Below, one piece after another: positions 10,981 through 21,654 of a stretch of DNA of 64,000 nt. Made by a program: the position numbers and the translations under genes. Source of the stretch: Fragilaria radians (taxonomy: Eukaryota > Bacillariophyta > Fragilariophyceae > Fragilariales > Fragilariaceae); NCBI GenBank assembly GCA_900642245.1, contig CAAAJI010000008.1, positions 126,488 to 190,487 on the forward strand, written 5' to 3'. The number at the start of each line of letters is the position of its first letter. Positions within the stretch are counted from its first letter, which is position 1. The notes under the pieces are model-generated. The model saw nothing but the letters and a program-made list of their open reading frames with translations. It searched no databases and was not told where the DNA came from.

Positions 10981-11475
10981 TTACATTCCATAATCAATAA
11001 TCTACTTCGTCACTAGTTTCAACGGTTTTAATCACATGGATCAATTATATTGCTGTAATTTTGGGATGAATGACATCATGTCAATACTTTGTTTGTCTTA
11101 AATCTCATAACACTTAATAATTGATTGAACTGAAGCAAACAGAACAACAATATGGACTTCCCACCAAAAACTCTCCAACTTCAGAAACATATTTTTGATG
11201 TTCCAAAGAAAGGCAGTAATGGCTTCTACAACAGTATCAAAATCAGCAGGAGTCTTTCCTTTAAGGAAAAATAATGATGGTCCAAAGAGTGCCAACATCT
11301 ATCCTTTTACTTTCACAACAATGTTGCTAAATCATTGATGCATTTGACTAAGGGGCAGAGACAGTCCTTCTACTATGAGTAGTAAATTCTGCGACAACAA
11401 AAACCATTCTAATAAAATCTATGGCATAATTGTTATTGCATATTTTTAGCCGGAAAAGGAAAGAGATTGACAAAA
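10981..11475. other. Region left of the hAT transposase
   Basis: Lies downstream of the minus-strand hAT transposase reading direction. A 66-residue minus frame (11098-11298) may be decayed transposase C-terminus, but no hAT dimerisation motif is clear. No terminal inverted repeat or 8-bp target duplication could be identified by eye. Confidence 0.35.
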
Positions 11476-12580
11476 CTAATTGTTGCGAATCATGAGTGGG
11501 GAGCATCCTTGCACCTGCAAATTTTTTGTGACGGTTTGAAATTTTGAAAGATGAATCATTAGATCACCCAAATCTCGGCACTCACGATTTGTTAGAACCA
11601 TGTCTTCAATTTCCCGAATATTCTTGATGTGGGACTCTAGCTCTGTGTATCTTTTTGCCATGTTGTACTTTGATGACCATCTTGTCACATTCTTCTTTAT
11701 TGCACAAAGATCTGTTAAGACTCGAAGCCTAGCTGAATTTTTCTAATTGCACAATTGCATCATGAGACCATGTATTTTTTCCAAGATTAGATAATACCTT
11801 AGATGATCACTAATCCAAGTTGAAGCGGTGACTTGCACATCCTAACAGGGGAATTGCCAAGTTATTTGACATTTTCTTGTTTGTGTTGCAATTATCTGCT
11901 ATGAGAACCACAACATTACTCAATGTTTTGGAGTACAATGCCAATGTTGCTTCAATAAATTTAACATGCTGTTGTGCGCCCAGCTCTTCCTCAGTTATCA
12001 AAGGAGCCCATGCTAACAAATGTTCTTTCTGAATGCCAGCATTGTTTACATATGATGCAAATAATGCAACATAATGGGCAGTTCCAGCAGTCCATCCATC
12101 AAATAGCAATCCAAACTTACCTGGAAGTTATTCTGCAATAGATTTCTCTACAAGCGGTGTCAGTGAGAGGATACATTTTTGTAGAGTCTTGCTGGATATG
12201 GGCTTAACATTCAGCATATCTTGAGTGATTTCATTATCAATCTCATGTAGTGGTCCCTCTGCACAACCCAATTTAAAATCTTATAGACTTCTCTCTCTCT
12301 TTTATTGACAAAGCCATAAGAGTCTAAGCGTCGTTTTTGCTTGCACGACTTTACAATATCCAGATACATCTGCTCGAAGTCTTGATCGACGCATGATCTC
12401 AAATGATACTTCAAATTTGTGTACCCGGTGTTTATTTTTTGCTTTACCTTCCCCCCACTTTGGATTATTGCATGGAAAGAAGGTTTTGTCATTGCATTGA
12501 GTGAAGAAGTACTCAATCATTTCCTTTGGCTTGATAGTGAGGGTTGACATTGTTTTGTTGCCTTTATGGGTGAGAAACAA
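11476..12580 (-). pseudogene. Decayed hAT-superfamily transposase
   Basis: Minus-strand fragments in N-to-C order. 12580-12211 has two frames joined by a shift, giving a BED-like zinc finger region (TNLKYHLRSCVDQDFEQMY). 12109-11810 carries the conserved hAT core with LFDGWTAGTAHYVALFASY, a DNC motif (LIADNCNTNK) and GCASHRFNLD. 11688-11476 has TRWSSKYNMAKRYTELESHI, the usual RWSS-Y-M-R block after the core. Stops and frameshifts separate the pieces and no full-length frame exists. The left end is uncertain. The N-terminal part is repeated beyond the assembly gap at 13445-13863. Confidence 0.8.
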
Positions 12581-13416
12581 TTAATTGAAAATAAATTTAA
12601 CGGAAAGATTTCGCTAAAATCAATTATTGACGTTAAGAATGCTCTATAAAAAGCATTTACGGTGAATTAATTGCAATTATTTCCCTTCAATTAATTTTTT
12701 CCCACCTCTTCATGCAGCCATGTATCGATGTTGGATAGAGGGTAAGATCAAGTAAGGCTAATCTCTAGCATCTGATATCCACGAATAGAATACTTTGGTT
12801 GTAAATGCCACCTTTAATTCTGGAAATCTTAATGAAGTCAAAGTTGTTTACATATTGAAGAAGATGGTGGAGCCTTTTGAAGTATTGTTTCATCAGCACC
12901 AACACAAAATCTCAAAGGTAACGTTGACCTTAAGTTGTTTATGTGCATCCTATGAAACATTAAGTAATGTGAACAGCTGATACCTCAACTTTTTTGAACT
13001 AGATGCTATTGGTACGTTTCAATGTTTCCTCATTATTAAAGCGTTAGAATACTTGTAGCCTTTTGATTCTGAATAAATGTTTAGAAGCAATTATATCTAG
13101 GTCAAAGGATCACTGTATCAATGCTTCCTATCTTGCACTATTCAATCTTCTGTCATCTCTTCTAGAACTTAAGCACATGTTTTCATTAGTCTCTCCTTTC
13201 ATATTTTTTCTCTCTTTCCTCACAAAAATAATCTGAATGAACCGCGTTGTAAACATAGCCACAAGTGCTGTGGCATTTTCTATGAATATACCTACTCCAT
13301 ACGCTTGGGGAAGTATTTTCAGCCATCAAAGTATTTGCCAACATTGTCAGTGTGGAACAAAATTGAAAGTAACACAGAAATTTCAAGATTAGCAATAGAT
13401 AAATGTGATTACATTT
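12162..13416 (+). repeat. Duplicated block, copy 1 (left of gap)
   Basis: 1255 bp from AGTGAGAGGATACATTTTTG to GATTACATTT, matching 13445-14685 with an initial offset of 1283 bp. Differences are few: single bases, for example within ACCGCG-TG, and a 14-bp segment (ACTAGATGCTATTG region, near 13000) missing from copy 2. It contains the hAT N-terminus and the Copia tail. Confidence 0.9.
12581..13416 (-). mobile_element. Copia RNase H end and tail, copy 1 (left of gap)
   Basis: Minus-strand continuation upstream of the hAT transposase. The RNase H region includes TLTMLANTLMAENTSPSVWS and an RYIHRKCH block, in the position of the copia DNVG-MAEN-S-TRH-D motif, followed by a tail related to 3240-3760. 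The copy is cut off at the N gap. It is nearly identical to 13864-14685. Confidence 0.65.
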
Positions 13417-13436
13417 NNNNNNNNNNNNNNNNNNNN
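13417..13436. other. Assembly gap of 20 N
   Basis: Twenty undetermined bases. A round gap size of this kind is normally a placeholder, so the true distance is unknown. The sequence on either side is nearly the same, which bears on whether the gap is real (see the duplicated blocks). Confidence 0.98.
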
Positions 13437-13444
13437 TTTCAACA

Positions 13445-13863
13445 AGTGAGAGGATACATTTTTGTAGAGTCTTGCTGGATATGGGCTTAACATTCAGCAT
13501 ATCTTGAGTGATTTCATTATCAATCTCATTTAGTGGTCCCTCTGCACAACCCAATTTAAAATCTTATAGACTTCTCTCTCTCTTTCATTGACAAAGCCAT
13601 AAGAGTCTAAGCGTCGTTTTTGCTTGCACGACTTTACAATATCCAGATACATCTGCTCGAAGTCTTGATCGACGCATGATCTCAAATGATTCTTCAAATT
13701 TGTGTGCCCGGTGTTTATTTTTTGCTTTACCTTCCCCCCACTTTGGATTATTGCATGGAAAGAAGGTTTTGTCATTGCATTGAGTGAAGAAGTACTCAAT
13801 CATTTCCTTTGGCTTGATAGTGAGGGTTGACATTGTTTCGTTGCCTTTATGGGTGAGAAACAA
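13445..13863 (-). pseudogene. hAT transposase N-terminus, second copy
   Basis: Same two overlapping minus frames as at 12211-12580 (initial MSTLTIKPKEMIEYFFTQCN, then the frame with TNLKNHLRSCVDQDFEQMY). Only the N-terminal third is present because the sequence is cut by the assembly gap. A few amino-acid changes separate it from copy 1. Confidence 0.8.
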
Positions 13864-14685
13864 TTAATTGAAAATAAATTTAACGGAAAAATTTCGCTAA
13901 AATCAATTATTGACGTTAAGAATTCTCTATAAAAAGCATTTACGGTGAATTAATTACAATTAATTTCCTTCAATTAATTTTTTCCCACCTCTGCATGCAG
14001 CCATGTATCGATGTCGGATAGAGGGTAAGATCAAGTAAGGCTAATCTCTAGCATCTGATATCCACTAATAGAATACTTTGGTTGTAAATGCCACCCTTAA
14101 TGCCGAAAATCTTAATGAAGTCAAAGTTGTTTACATATTGAAGAAGATGGTGGAGCCTTTTGAAGTATTGTTTCATCAGCACCAACACAAAATCTCAAAG
14201 GTAACGTTGACCTTAAGTTTTTTATGTGCATCCTATGAAACATTAAGTATTGTGAACAGCTGATACCTCAACTTTTTTGAGGTACGTTTCAATTTTTCCT
14301 CATTATTAAAGCGTTAGAATACTTGTAGCCTTTTGATTCTGAATAAATGTTTAGAAGCAATTATATCTGGGTAAAAGGATCACTGTATCAATGCTTCCTA
14401 TCTTGCACTATTCAATCTTCTGTCATCTCTTCTAGAACTTAAGCACATGTTTTCATTAGTCTCTCCTTTCATATTTTTTCTCTCTTTCCTCACAAAAAAA
14501 TCTGAATGAACCGCGTTGTAAACATAGCCACAAGTGTTGTGGCATTTTCTATGAATATACCTACTCCACACGCTTGAGGAAGTATTTTCAGCCATCAAAG
14601 TGTTTGCCAACATTGTCAGTGTGGAACAAAATTGAAAGTTTCACAGAAATTTCAAGATTAGCAATAGATAAATGTGATTACATTT
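13445..14685 (+). repeat. Duplicated block, copy 2 (right of gap)
   Basis: 1241 bp near-identical to 12162-13416. It continues on the right into unique Copia RNase H sequence, while copy 1 continues on the left into unique hAT sequence. Each copy runs right up to, or within 8 bases of, the N gap. That is the arrangement expected when two alleles or two collapsed reads of one locus are joined end to end. Confidence 0.9.
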
Positions 14686-14760
14686 ACTACTTCAGACATA
14701 GCAGCATACTCAGCCAATCTTCTCGTTAAGGTAACATCTTTTTGCCCTGTAATCTCACCA
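13864..14760 (-). mobile_element. Copia RNase H end and tail, copy 2
   Basis: The minus strand at about 14760-14670 reads ITGQKDVTLTRRLAEYAAMS then EVVNVITFIY, which is the copia RNase H block 'GQK-VTLSS-EAEY-AMSEA--EI-FIY'. HTDNVG follows in one frame and LMAENTSSSVWSRYIH in another, so a frameshift lies between them. The tail at 14000-14400 matches that at 3240-3760. This is the 3' end of a Copia element with the hAT element sitting beside or inside its tail. Confidence 0.75.
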
Positions 14761-14942
14761 GCAAGTTAAAGATAGCTCAAAAAAGGAAGGAGGGTCGATC
14801 AGCTTATGATCCTTGACTTGTTGCACCCTTGGATCAGTTTCAAGTCACCCAACCCGTAACAGAGGTATGCTACGCAGGTGTTAGGGGTTAACTCAGACCC
14901 TATCGATAAAATCAATTCTTCGACAAGGTGAACATTATTACC

Positions 14943-15412
14943 ATGTCGAATCAGTCGTTGAGTATCAAAGTCCTATTCTTTGCCTCAGCTCGAGAAGCTG
15001 CTGGTAATATTTCTTCCATTCAACTCGAATTGCCAATTGGATCTGATACCACAGTGTTAAGGTAAGAGAGAGAGACTTGAAAAAAGTCAACTTTCTATAA
15101 TTTTTTGTACAATTTCCAAAAGCAGCTACTTTGTTGGTTGTATGCACTGTTCCATAATGTATTCGCGATGAAAAGAAAAATGGTGTTACTTGCAACCATC
15201 TTTGTAGCTTGGTGAAACAGTTATTAGGTTTGATATTCTGACGTGTTTGAGATCACAGACATGAATTAGCCGAAAGGTATCCTAAGATTCGGACATTGAT
15301 CCTTGATGATGAGAGTATAACATTAGCGGTGAATGAAGAATACATATCCGACGCTCAGATTCTTCACACAGGAGATGTGGTTGCCTTGATTCCTCCAATT
15401 AGTGGCGGCTGA
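14943..15412 (+). CDS. moaD: Molybdopterin synthase small subunit (MoaD / MOCS2A)
   Basis: Two exons, 14943-15061 and 15259-15412, with a 197-bp GTAAGA...CAG intron, giving 90 residues. This is the usual length for MoaD, a ubiquitin-fold sulfur carrier. It starts SIKVLFFASAREAAG, the family's first beta strand and helix, and ends GDVVALIPPISGG with the essential C-terminal Gly-Gly directly before the stop. The terminal glycine is activated by an E1-like enzyme (MoeB/MOCS3), carries a thiocarboxylate, and donates sulfur with MoaE to make molybdopterin from precursor Z. The splice joins Leu39 to the Arg-His-Glu-Leu-Ala helix in frame. The neighbour on the right (15461-17215, minus) converges on it with a 48-bp gap and is unrelated in function. 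Confidence 0.92.
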
Positions 15413-15460
15413 AACAAAGATTTCGATAGAATTTATTACATAGGATTTAACTGTTGATAA

Positions 15461-17215
15461 TTAGACTTTACAAGGCTGATGATAAAATTCCCGGTATTCC
15501 ACATCTGTATCCCCGATTAAACCTTCTGGGTCATCACGTACATCACTGCAGTCATAATCACCTGATCCAATCATTCGTCTCAAATCATCTTCATCCATAT
15601 CAATCCGATTGGATTCAATCTGAATGGCTGGATCATTGAATGCCGGTAATAGATTTAGACTTCTTTGCATGCCATGACTAGGTCCGTCATCTTCCAATGA
15701 TACAGTCCGTAATAATGGCATTGAAATGTAAAACGCATCTGAAATTTCTATCAAGTCAGAATGAGAAATATCCAGTAGAGCCAAATACTGCGATTTTATG
15801 TCTTCAGTAGCTCGAACAGAAGTTTGTGCTGAGATGTGGGGTTCAGACAAAGAGATGCATGCAAGAGAAAGTTTGTAAAATATCGAAGTAGTAATGCTTA
15901 TTGCCTTACGAAAGGACACTGTGGCATCGTGATCATCTGGAGTAAGTGGCTTTGATGTGATGGTTGTAGCAACACTCATATTTGACATATGAGGTGTCGC
16001 AGTTTCTTCAGGAAGTGTGAAAAGAGATGTATCTCCGCCTCGCACAGTAGCAGGACCTGTGATATGCGGTGAGATTTTAATAGCCATGTAATGTTTACAA
16101 AGAATAACACCTAGCGTCACACACTACTTACTCTCAGGCATTGCTTCCATGTTCGTTTGAAATTCATAGTTCAGCTCCCAACAGTCGTTGGCTTCCAAGC
16201 AAATGATTTTCATAATAAACTGTAGAGCTCGTTTCAAAACAGAATGTGTCGCTCCGTATTGCTCCAATTGGGTGGGACTCAAGAAAAATTCTTCGGGCTG
16301 TGCCGTGTCTAACTCGCGCAGAATATTCATCACCTGATAATGCAACTGTTTCTTGCGAGACTCTGAAAAGCCAGACAATAATGCAACATCAAGAGGCGCC
16401 CATAAGTAGGAATGACCATTCATTCGAGAGACACAGTCAAGTATAAGTCGTTCTTTCTCTCCTTGTTGATTCCATCGCTTGCGTAATTGCATTCGTTGTT
16501 CGTTAACGTCCTCGTCCCTCTCTAACGAATGCACCGAAGAATAATCTGTCATGCTCCCACTAATAGCACTAACATTAAGCTGTAGGATCGGGTCAAAGTT
16601 GTATCTTTGAGGTGCATTATCGACTAAACCTGTCTCGGAATCAACTGAAGAGTCAGATTGTAGCCAATATGATTGATCGAAGGAAGTATCGTTCTGTCCA
16701 TCACGCTCATTTTTTAACCGGTGATACTGAACGTCATCATCAGAGTCATCGAACCAAAACCGACGAGGAGGTAATACTGGTTTATCTTCATTCATGACAA
16801 AGGAGACAGATTTGCCATGACTCTGCGCTACGAGTGCCCCAACCGCAGTAGTTGGAGCTGCCAAGTTGGGAGATGCAGCAATTCGAGTGTCATCATGTGA
16901 AGAGTAAAACGAAGAATTGGATACACGAGGCGAAAGAGCGACAATCCGGGGTGGTAAAAGTGGTAACCCTCCCACTGTCAAGGTCTGTTCATTTGTATCG
17001 GACAATGGCAATAAATCAGGAACTCGTAATATGTTTCGAATTTCGGCAAGCGGTGCACGCGGTCTCAAGCCTGGGGGGGTATTTGGGGCAGATATAGTCC
17101 CTACTTTGGAATTTGTAACTGATGATACATCTTGAGCAGAGATTGAATGACCGTTTTCTCGAACATCAAACGAACGACTCCATTTAGAAATGATGGATGG
17201 GATAGTAGTCGACAT
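15461..17215 (-). CDS. Unknown 559-residue protein, two exons
   Basis: Exons on the minus strand are 17215-16132 and 16056-15461. They are separated by a 74-bp intron with a GTAAGT donor and CACAG acceptor, and splicing keeps frame across the MPES|PATVRGG junction. Residues 1-240 are low-complexity and rich in Ser, Pro and Asp, so probably disordered. Residues 240-350 look folded and helical (QQGEKERLILDCVSRMNGHS and LKRALQFIMKIICLEANDCW). After a Thr/Ser-rich linker there is a second helical block around residues 410-480 and an acidic C-terminus. No catalytic motif, signal peptide or membrane segment is visible and I do not recognise a family. A nuclear or cytosolic regulatory or scaffold role would be only a guess. 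Confidence 0.7.
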
Positions 17216-19708
17216 AAGAAATTAGACTACCTAGAGAACGTTGGACAAAGGATATTCAAGAAACAATATTAACAGGGAAGAAGGAAAGTTAATTTGATAA
17301 TCACGTTCACACGTTCAAATTATGGGGTAACACTAGCAAGTGGCGGTTGGAATTCTCTCAGCGTTTGGATCTGGATTTGAATTTGGAATGTAACTGCGAG
17401 TGTAACTTGATGCATGGTATCCAGCACCTTACAACGGTCACTATATTGAAAAACCGAAATTCTTAACGATACTTAGTTTTGTATTTAACGAACCAACAAA
17501 TTCTTCTTGGTTTTTTTTTACCTATTTCCCGAAAGTCTAGTAAATCAATTCTTTGCTTCTTTGAAATACATTTCGATTTTGCCACGTTTATCATTAAAAG
17601 AACAAAGAATAAATATTTGAACTAACCAATGATTAGAAAATACGTATTAATAGTGTCTTACAATAGTCATGCATGTTAGAGAGTATTTACTTTCTAATTG
17701 CGTTTATGTGAGTTGCATCTCATCTCATTTCATATTTGGATGTAGACGTGTTGATGAATGTACATTTCGATTTCGCCACGTTTATCATTAAAAGAACAAA
17801 GAATAAATATTTGAACTAACCAATGATTAGAAAATACTTATTTATAGTGTCTTACGATAGTCATGCACGTTAGAGAGTATTTGATTTCTAATTGCGTTTA
17901 TGTGAGTTGCATCTCATCTCATTTCATCTTTGGATGTAGAAATCTAGAACAGAATTTATCTCTTGAAATTGTGGTTCGTGTTGAAGAAAGTAAATTTCTT
18001 GTTTCAATAAGTATTCAAGTTTTCGAAGTCACCAACAACTCTAATTTCCATTAGGGTATAGAAATGAAGCAATAGAGATCGATATGTTTTTTCAAATAAA
18101 ATATGAATTAGTAGAGATACAATTCTGTGTTCAAAGCATGCAGCTTCATTAGCAGTAATGTTTTGAATTAGTTCATGAGTTTTTGGTTGAATCTATTTCA
18201 GATCATTGATGAGAATAATACAGCTTTGCTCAAGCATTATGCACTCTCACTTGCTCCCATTGGGATATATTATCTTCAGTTGCTTGCATTCATGGAAAAG
18301 ATTCATAACAAAGTCATTTATCCTTGCAACTACAAATCTTGATAAAACCGACCTCAACATAGTTTTGAAAAAATGATGCCTGGTGTCAATATTCTTTATC
18401 CAAAGACCTGAAAGACGCGTTCTTAGCCATGTATCACATCAATCCTGTCAGTTTTATCAAGAATTGGGAAACTTTTGCTGTAACTCCCAAAAAAAGTTAA
18501 AAACTTAGTTTGCAAATCAATCTACGACACAGCCGCTGCCATTTCAAAACACTTTGCTTTGTTGAACTGCTCGTCACTCTGAATTAGACTGTAAATGGAA
18601 TTCGTTAGCGACACCAATGTTCGTCCATTCCTTGTGGGGAAACTATAGATATTTCCTTGGCTTAAACATCTCAAGACATCATGGCAAACATCAGCGATCA
18701 AAATATGACATCAATGACAACATAACTAAAACTTTCATTGACACCAATCCCAGAAAGATTGACAAATTGAAATGCAGCGTGCCGCAACAAGTTGACAGCC
18801 ATTTCGGATCCTTACTTTTGGACTTTTGAACTTGAAGTTTGGGCTTGACCACTGGAATTACCTACTCATCATTAGCAAATCAGTCAAATGGATTTTGGAT
18901 ATAATGACATCTCAATCACACCTTTGACCAAAGAATGAATGTCAAAGTGGGTGTGTACCTGAAATCAAGATAGTGTCTATCATGTATCAAGTTGTGGCAA
19001 CCCTTCAGTAAAAACCAGAAAGGTGCATAAGATTTTGGGTCATTGTGAAGAAAAAGATTGATTTATGGCAGCAACAACGTACAGTTTTCATGCTTTTGAA
19101 AGTTGAAAGCATCTGATGCTTGTGAAGAAGTTTCACACCTTTGTGTGAGTTTAAAATCTTTCATGAAAGTTTCAGGTCCATGTTGACTAATGAAGCAATT
19201 GAAGGAAATGTGAGAGGAGGAATATGGACATTAACAGCTACATTTTACTCAAGTTTATTGGAAAATGATTTCATGTTCAAGAAGTAGATTTTTTAAAGAT
19301 TTAAAGCTTGCAAAGCCTGAGAAGCTTTGGCTGAACTTTCCAGGGAATCTTTTTGGAATGTTGATGCCTTGGAATTGGAAGCTAATAAGAATACCTGCCA
19401 TTGATCATTTGTCTCTTTGAAATAAATCTTTCAAAAGGGCTGGCATTGCAAAACTTTCAAAAATATCTAAAAGCATTATTGGAAAATTCTGCACTCTGAA
19501 AGACTCTGCAACACATGGATAGTTAGTTCTCTTTGGTAATTGTCAGTCATTCTTGCTTTTAGAGAAGTATATCCCCAAATGTAACGATTGAAGTACAAAC
19601 ACGTTTTTCAGGAGACACAAATTTGCATATACGGTACTATAGATTCGGTATGGTTAAATGACGTAAGTTAGGCCAACAGTACTCATAAAAAAGATACATC
19701 AGAGAAGG
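17216..19708. other. Long intergenic stretch, no gene seen
   Basis: About 2.5 kb. It includes the upstream region of the 559-residue gene, the 194-bp tandem repeat at 17567-17940, and a fairly T/A-rich stretch from 18.1 to 19.6 kb with short broken frames (for example 18617-18829) that looks like old mobile-element debris but shows no diagnostic motif. The last 100 bp or so are the upstream region of the aldo/keto reductase. Confidence 0.4.
17567..17940. repeat. Two-copy tandem repeat, 194-bp period
   Basis: Copies at 17567-17746 and 17761-17940 both run from TACATTTCGATTTTGCCACG (second copy ...TTTCGCC...) to TTTGGATGTAGA, with only a handful of differences. The spacing gives a period of 194 bp, about 180 bp of which is matching. 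No open frame spans it. Confidence 0.92.
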
Positions 19709-21169
19709 ATGAGACACACATGTGTCATCTTGAGCAACCTTAGTCTCGTTTCAGCGTTCACATCTCCTGTAATATGGAGTATGGAAAGTTCTCCACTGTT
19801 ATCATCCTCCCCTAAGCGACGTGGATTGCTTGTTTCTGGGAGTTTGTTTGGTGGGATGTTTGGTGGAGGCAGCGGTGATAATGAGTCAGGAAAGGCTGCA
19901 ACAAATTTACGAAAAGGGGCATCTTCCAAGGGTGGATCTACGAATGAGATCATAAAACAAGTAAATGGTATGAAACATCGTAGACTGGGCAATAGTGACA
20001 TTATTGTTTCGGAACTAGGATTGGGAACTCAGCGATGGGCTAGTACGGATTTCAATGCCCCCTCGAAAGATGATTGTTATGATTTTATGGATTATGCCAT
20101 TCTTAAGCACGGTGTCAACTTGATTGATACAGCAGAGCAGTATCCTATACCTTCAGATGGATCTACTGTTCGTGAGGGAGATTCTGAACGTTTAATTGGA
20201 TCTTGGATGAAAGATCGGAATGTCCCCCGAGAGAGTGTTGTTCTTTGTACCAAAATCACGGGAGGTCGAAATATAACACCACGGAATATTCAACTGGATT
20301 GTGAAGAATCACTGAAGCGTCTCAATACAGACTACATTGATGTATACCAACTTCATTGGCCGCAACGATATTCACCTCAATCCAATTGGGGACAATCACT
20401 TGCCTACTCAATAGAATCCGACCGCGATCCGTATTGGCGGAGTATGGGAGGCCCAACATCCTTCGAGGAACTATGCACTAGCATGGAAAAGTTAATCCAA
20501 CAGGGAAAGATTCGTGGATGGGGGCTTTGCAATGACAATGCCTATGGACTCACAGCGTGTACTCGTACTGCCAAGATGTTGGGGACAACCCCTCCCTGTT
20601 CCATACAGGGTGACTTCTCCTTATTGGATCGGAAGTCAGAAGAAAATGGTGTGGCAGAAGCGGCGTCGCCACTCAATGAGAATGTTGGGTTTATGTCCTA
20701 CAATGCCCTTGCCGGTGGCATGTTAACGGGTAAGTACATCGATCGTCCAGCTGCTATCGAGGAGCAGAATCGTGACCGAGCAATGGATTCTCTGAAAAAT
20801 CCTCGGGGTCGGATGGATACAGTAGGTTGGGGTAGAACACTCTACCGATATCGGTCGGAGGCAGCTCAAGATGCGATCCGAGACTATAATACGATTGCCA
20901 AAACCTACTTACCATCCAAATCATTGACAGAACTAAGTTTACGATGGTGTAGACAAAGATCCCTTGTAACGACGACGCTTGTGGGACATTCCAATATGAA
21001 TCAGCTTAAGGAGTCCATATCTTTGTTTACGATGAAGGAGCCCTTGTCCGAGGATGTTATGTGGGAGATTGATCGAGTTCATATGAAAAATCGTCTTCCA
21101 ATCTTTTCTAATAATCATGTTGGAAAGGATTGGTACGGATCCGGAGAAATTGGAGAATCCATCCCCTAG
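19709..21169 (+). CDS. Aldo/keto reductase, probably plastid-targeted
   Basis: Single-exon gene, 486 residues. The N-terminus MRHTCVILSNLSLVSAFTSP is a signal-peptide-like stretch ending in SA|FTSP. A Phe right after the predicted cleavage site is the diatom ASAFAP-type plastid signal, followed by a Ser/Arg/Gly-rich transit-like region to about residue 85. The reductase barrel spans about residues 90-465, with the catalytic tetrad in order: Asp140 and Tyr145 (LIDTAEQY), Lys182 (LCTK) and His216 (YQLHW). The NADPH-binding C-terminal part has SYNALAGGMLTGKY and VTTTLVGHSNMNQL. The sequence resembles the Tas-like branch of the superfamily. It should reduce carbonyl compounds with NADPH, but the substrate cannot be told. 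It converges on the ABC1 kinase gene. A fragment of its 3' end is repeated downstream. Confidence 0.9.
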   Translation: MRHTCVILSNLSLVSAFTSPVIWSMESSPLLSSSPKRRGLLVSGSLFGGMFGGGSGDNESGKAATNLRKGASSKGGSTNEIIKQVNGMKHRRLGNSDIIVSELGLGTQRWASTDFNAPSKDDCYDFMDYAILKHGVNLIDTAEQYPIPSDGSTVREGDSERLIGSWMKDRNVPRESVVLCTKITGGRNITPRNIQLDCEESLKRLNTDYIDVYQLHWPQRYSPQSNWGQSLAYSIESDRDPYWRSMGGPTSFEELCTSMEKLIQQGKIRGWGLCNDNAYGLTACTRTAKMLGTTPPCSIQGDFSLLDRKSEENGVAEAASPLNENVGFMSYNALAGGMLTGKYIDRPAAIEEQNRDRAMDSLKNPRGRMDTVGWGRTLYRYRSEAAQDAIRDYNTIAKTYLPSKSLTELSLRWCRQRSLVTTTLVGHSNMNQLKESISLFTMKEPLSEDVMWEIDRVHMKNRLPIFSNNHVGKDWYGSGEIGESIP

Positions 21170-21654
21170 TAGAGAATGATATTGATAACTTGTAATCAAT
21201 TGTTATAAGCTCCAACTAACTTGTTTCTATTCATGAAGTCTGCTAGATAACTGCGAGACTTGTAAAGTCGCTTTTAGAATGGACTGTAACTAAAGTAGTA
21301 ACTCATATTTTCAAAAACGATTAACGAGTACAAAGGATAAATCAACTTCCAATCTTTTCTAATGCTCATGTTGGAAAAGTTTGTTACAGATCCGAAAAGT
21401 TGCATTAATTTGAAAATGTGCACTCCTTAGTTTTACAATCTTGTTTAGCACTATAAACCAATATTAGAGAAGTCACTCCTGTAGCAAATACAATAGGATT
21501 ACATTGATATTTACTTGTGTTCATTTCTTGTTTTTTGACCGACATTGTTTCCATTTGACTGTCTTAACTTTGAGAATAAGGGGCCTGTTCCAATACTGTG
21601 TCTTCAATCATTTCCTTATGTCTCAATTTATTTATTCTGGACTACCTTAGGGTA
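21170..21654. other. Intergenic between convergent genes
   Basis: 485 bp holding the 3' regions of the aldo/keto reductase and the ABC1 kinase. It contains a partial copy (21345-21400) of the reductase 3' end. Nothing else is recognisable. Confidence 0.5.
21345..21400 (+). repeat. Partial duplicate of the reductase 3' end
   Basis: The run CTTCCAATCTTTTCTAATGC then TCATGTTGGAAAAG...TACAGATCCGAAAAG closely matches 21095-21150 inside the reductase gene (CTTCCAATCTTTTCTAATAA then TCATGTTGGAAAGG...TACGGATCCGGAGAA). The copy lies 250 bp further on, outside the reading frame, and has drifted. It suggests a past local duplication or an older, longer 3' end. Confidence 0.75.
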
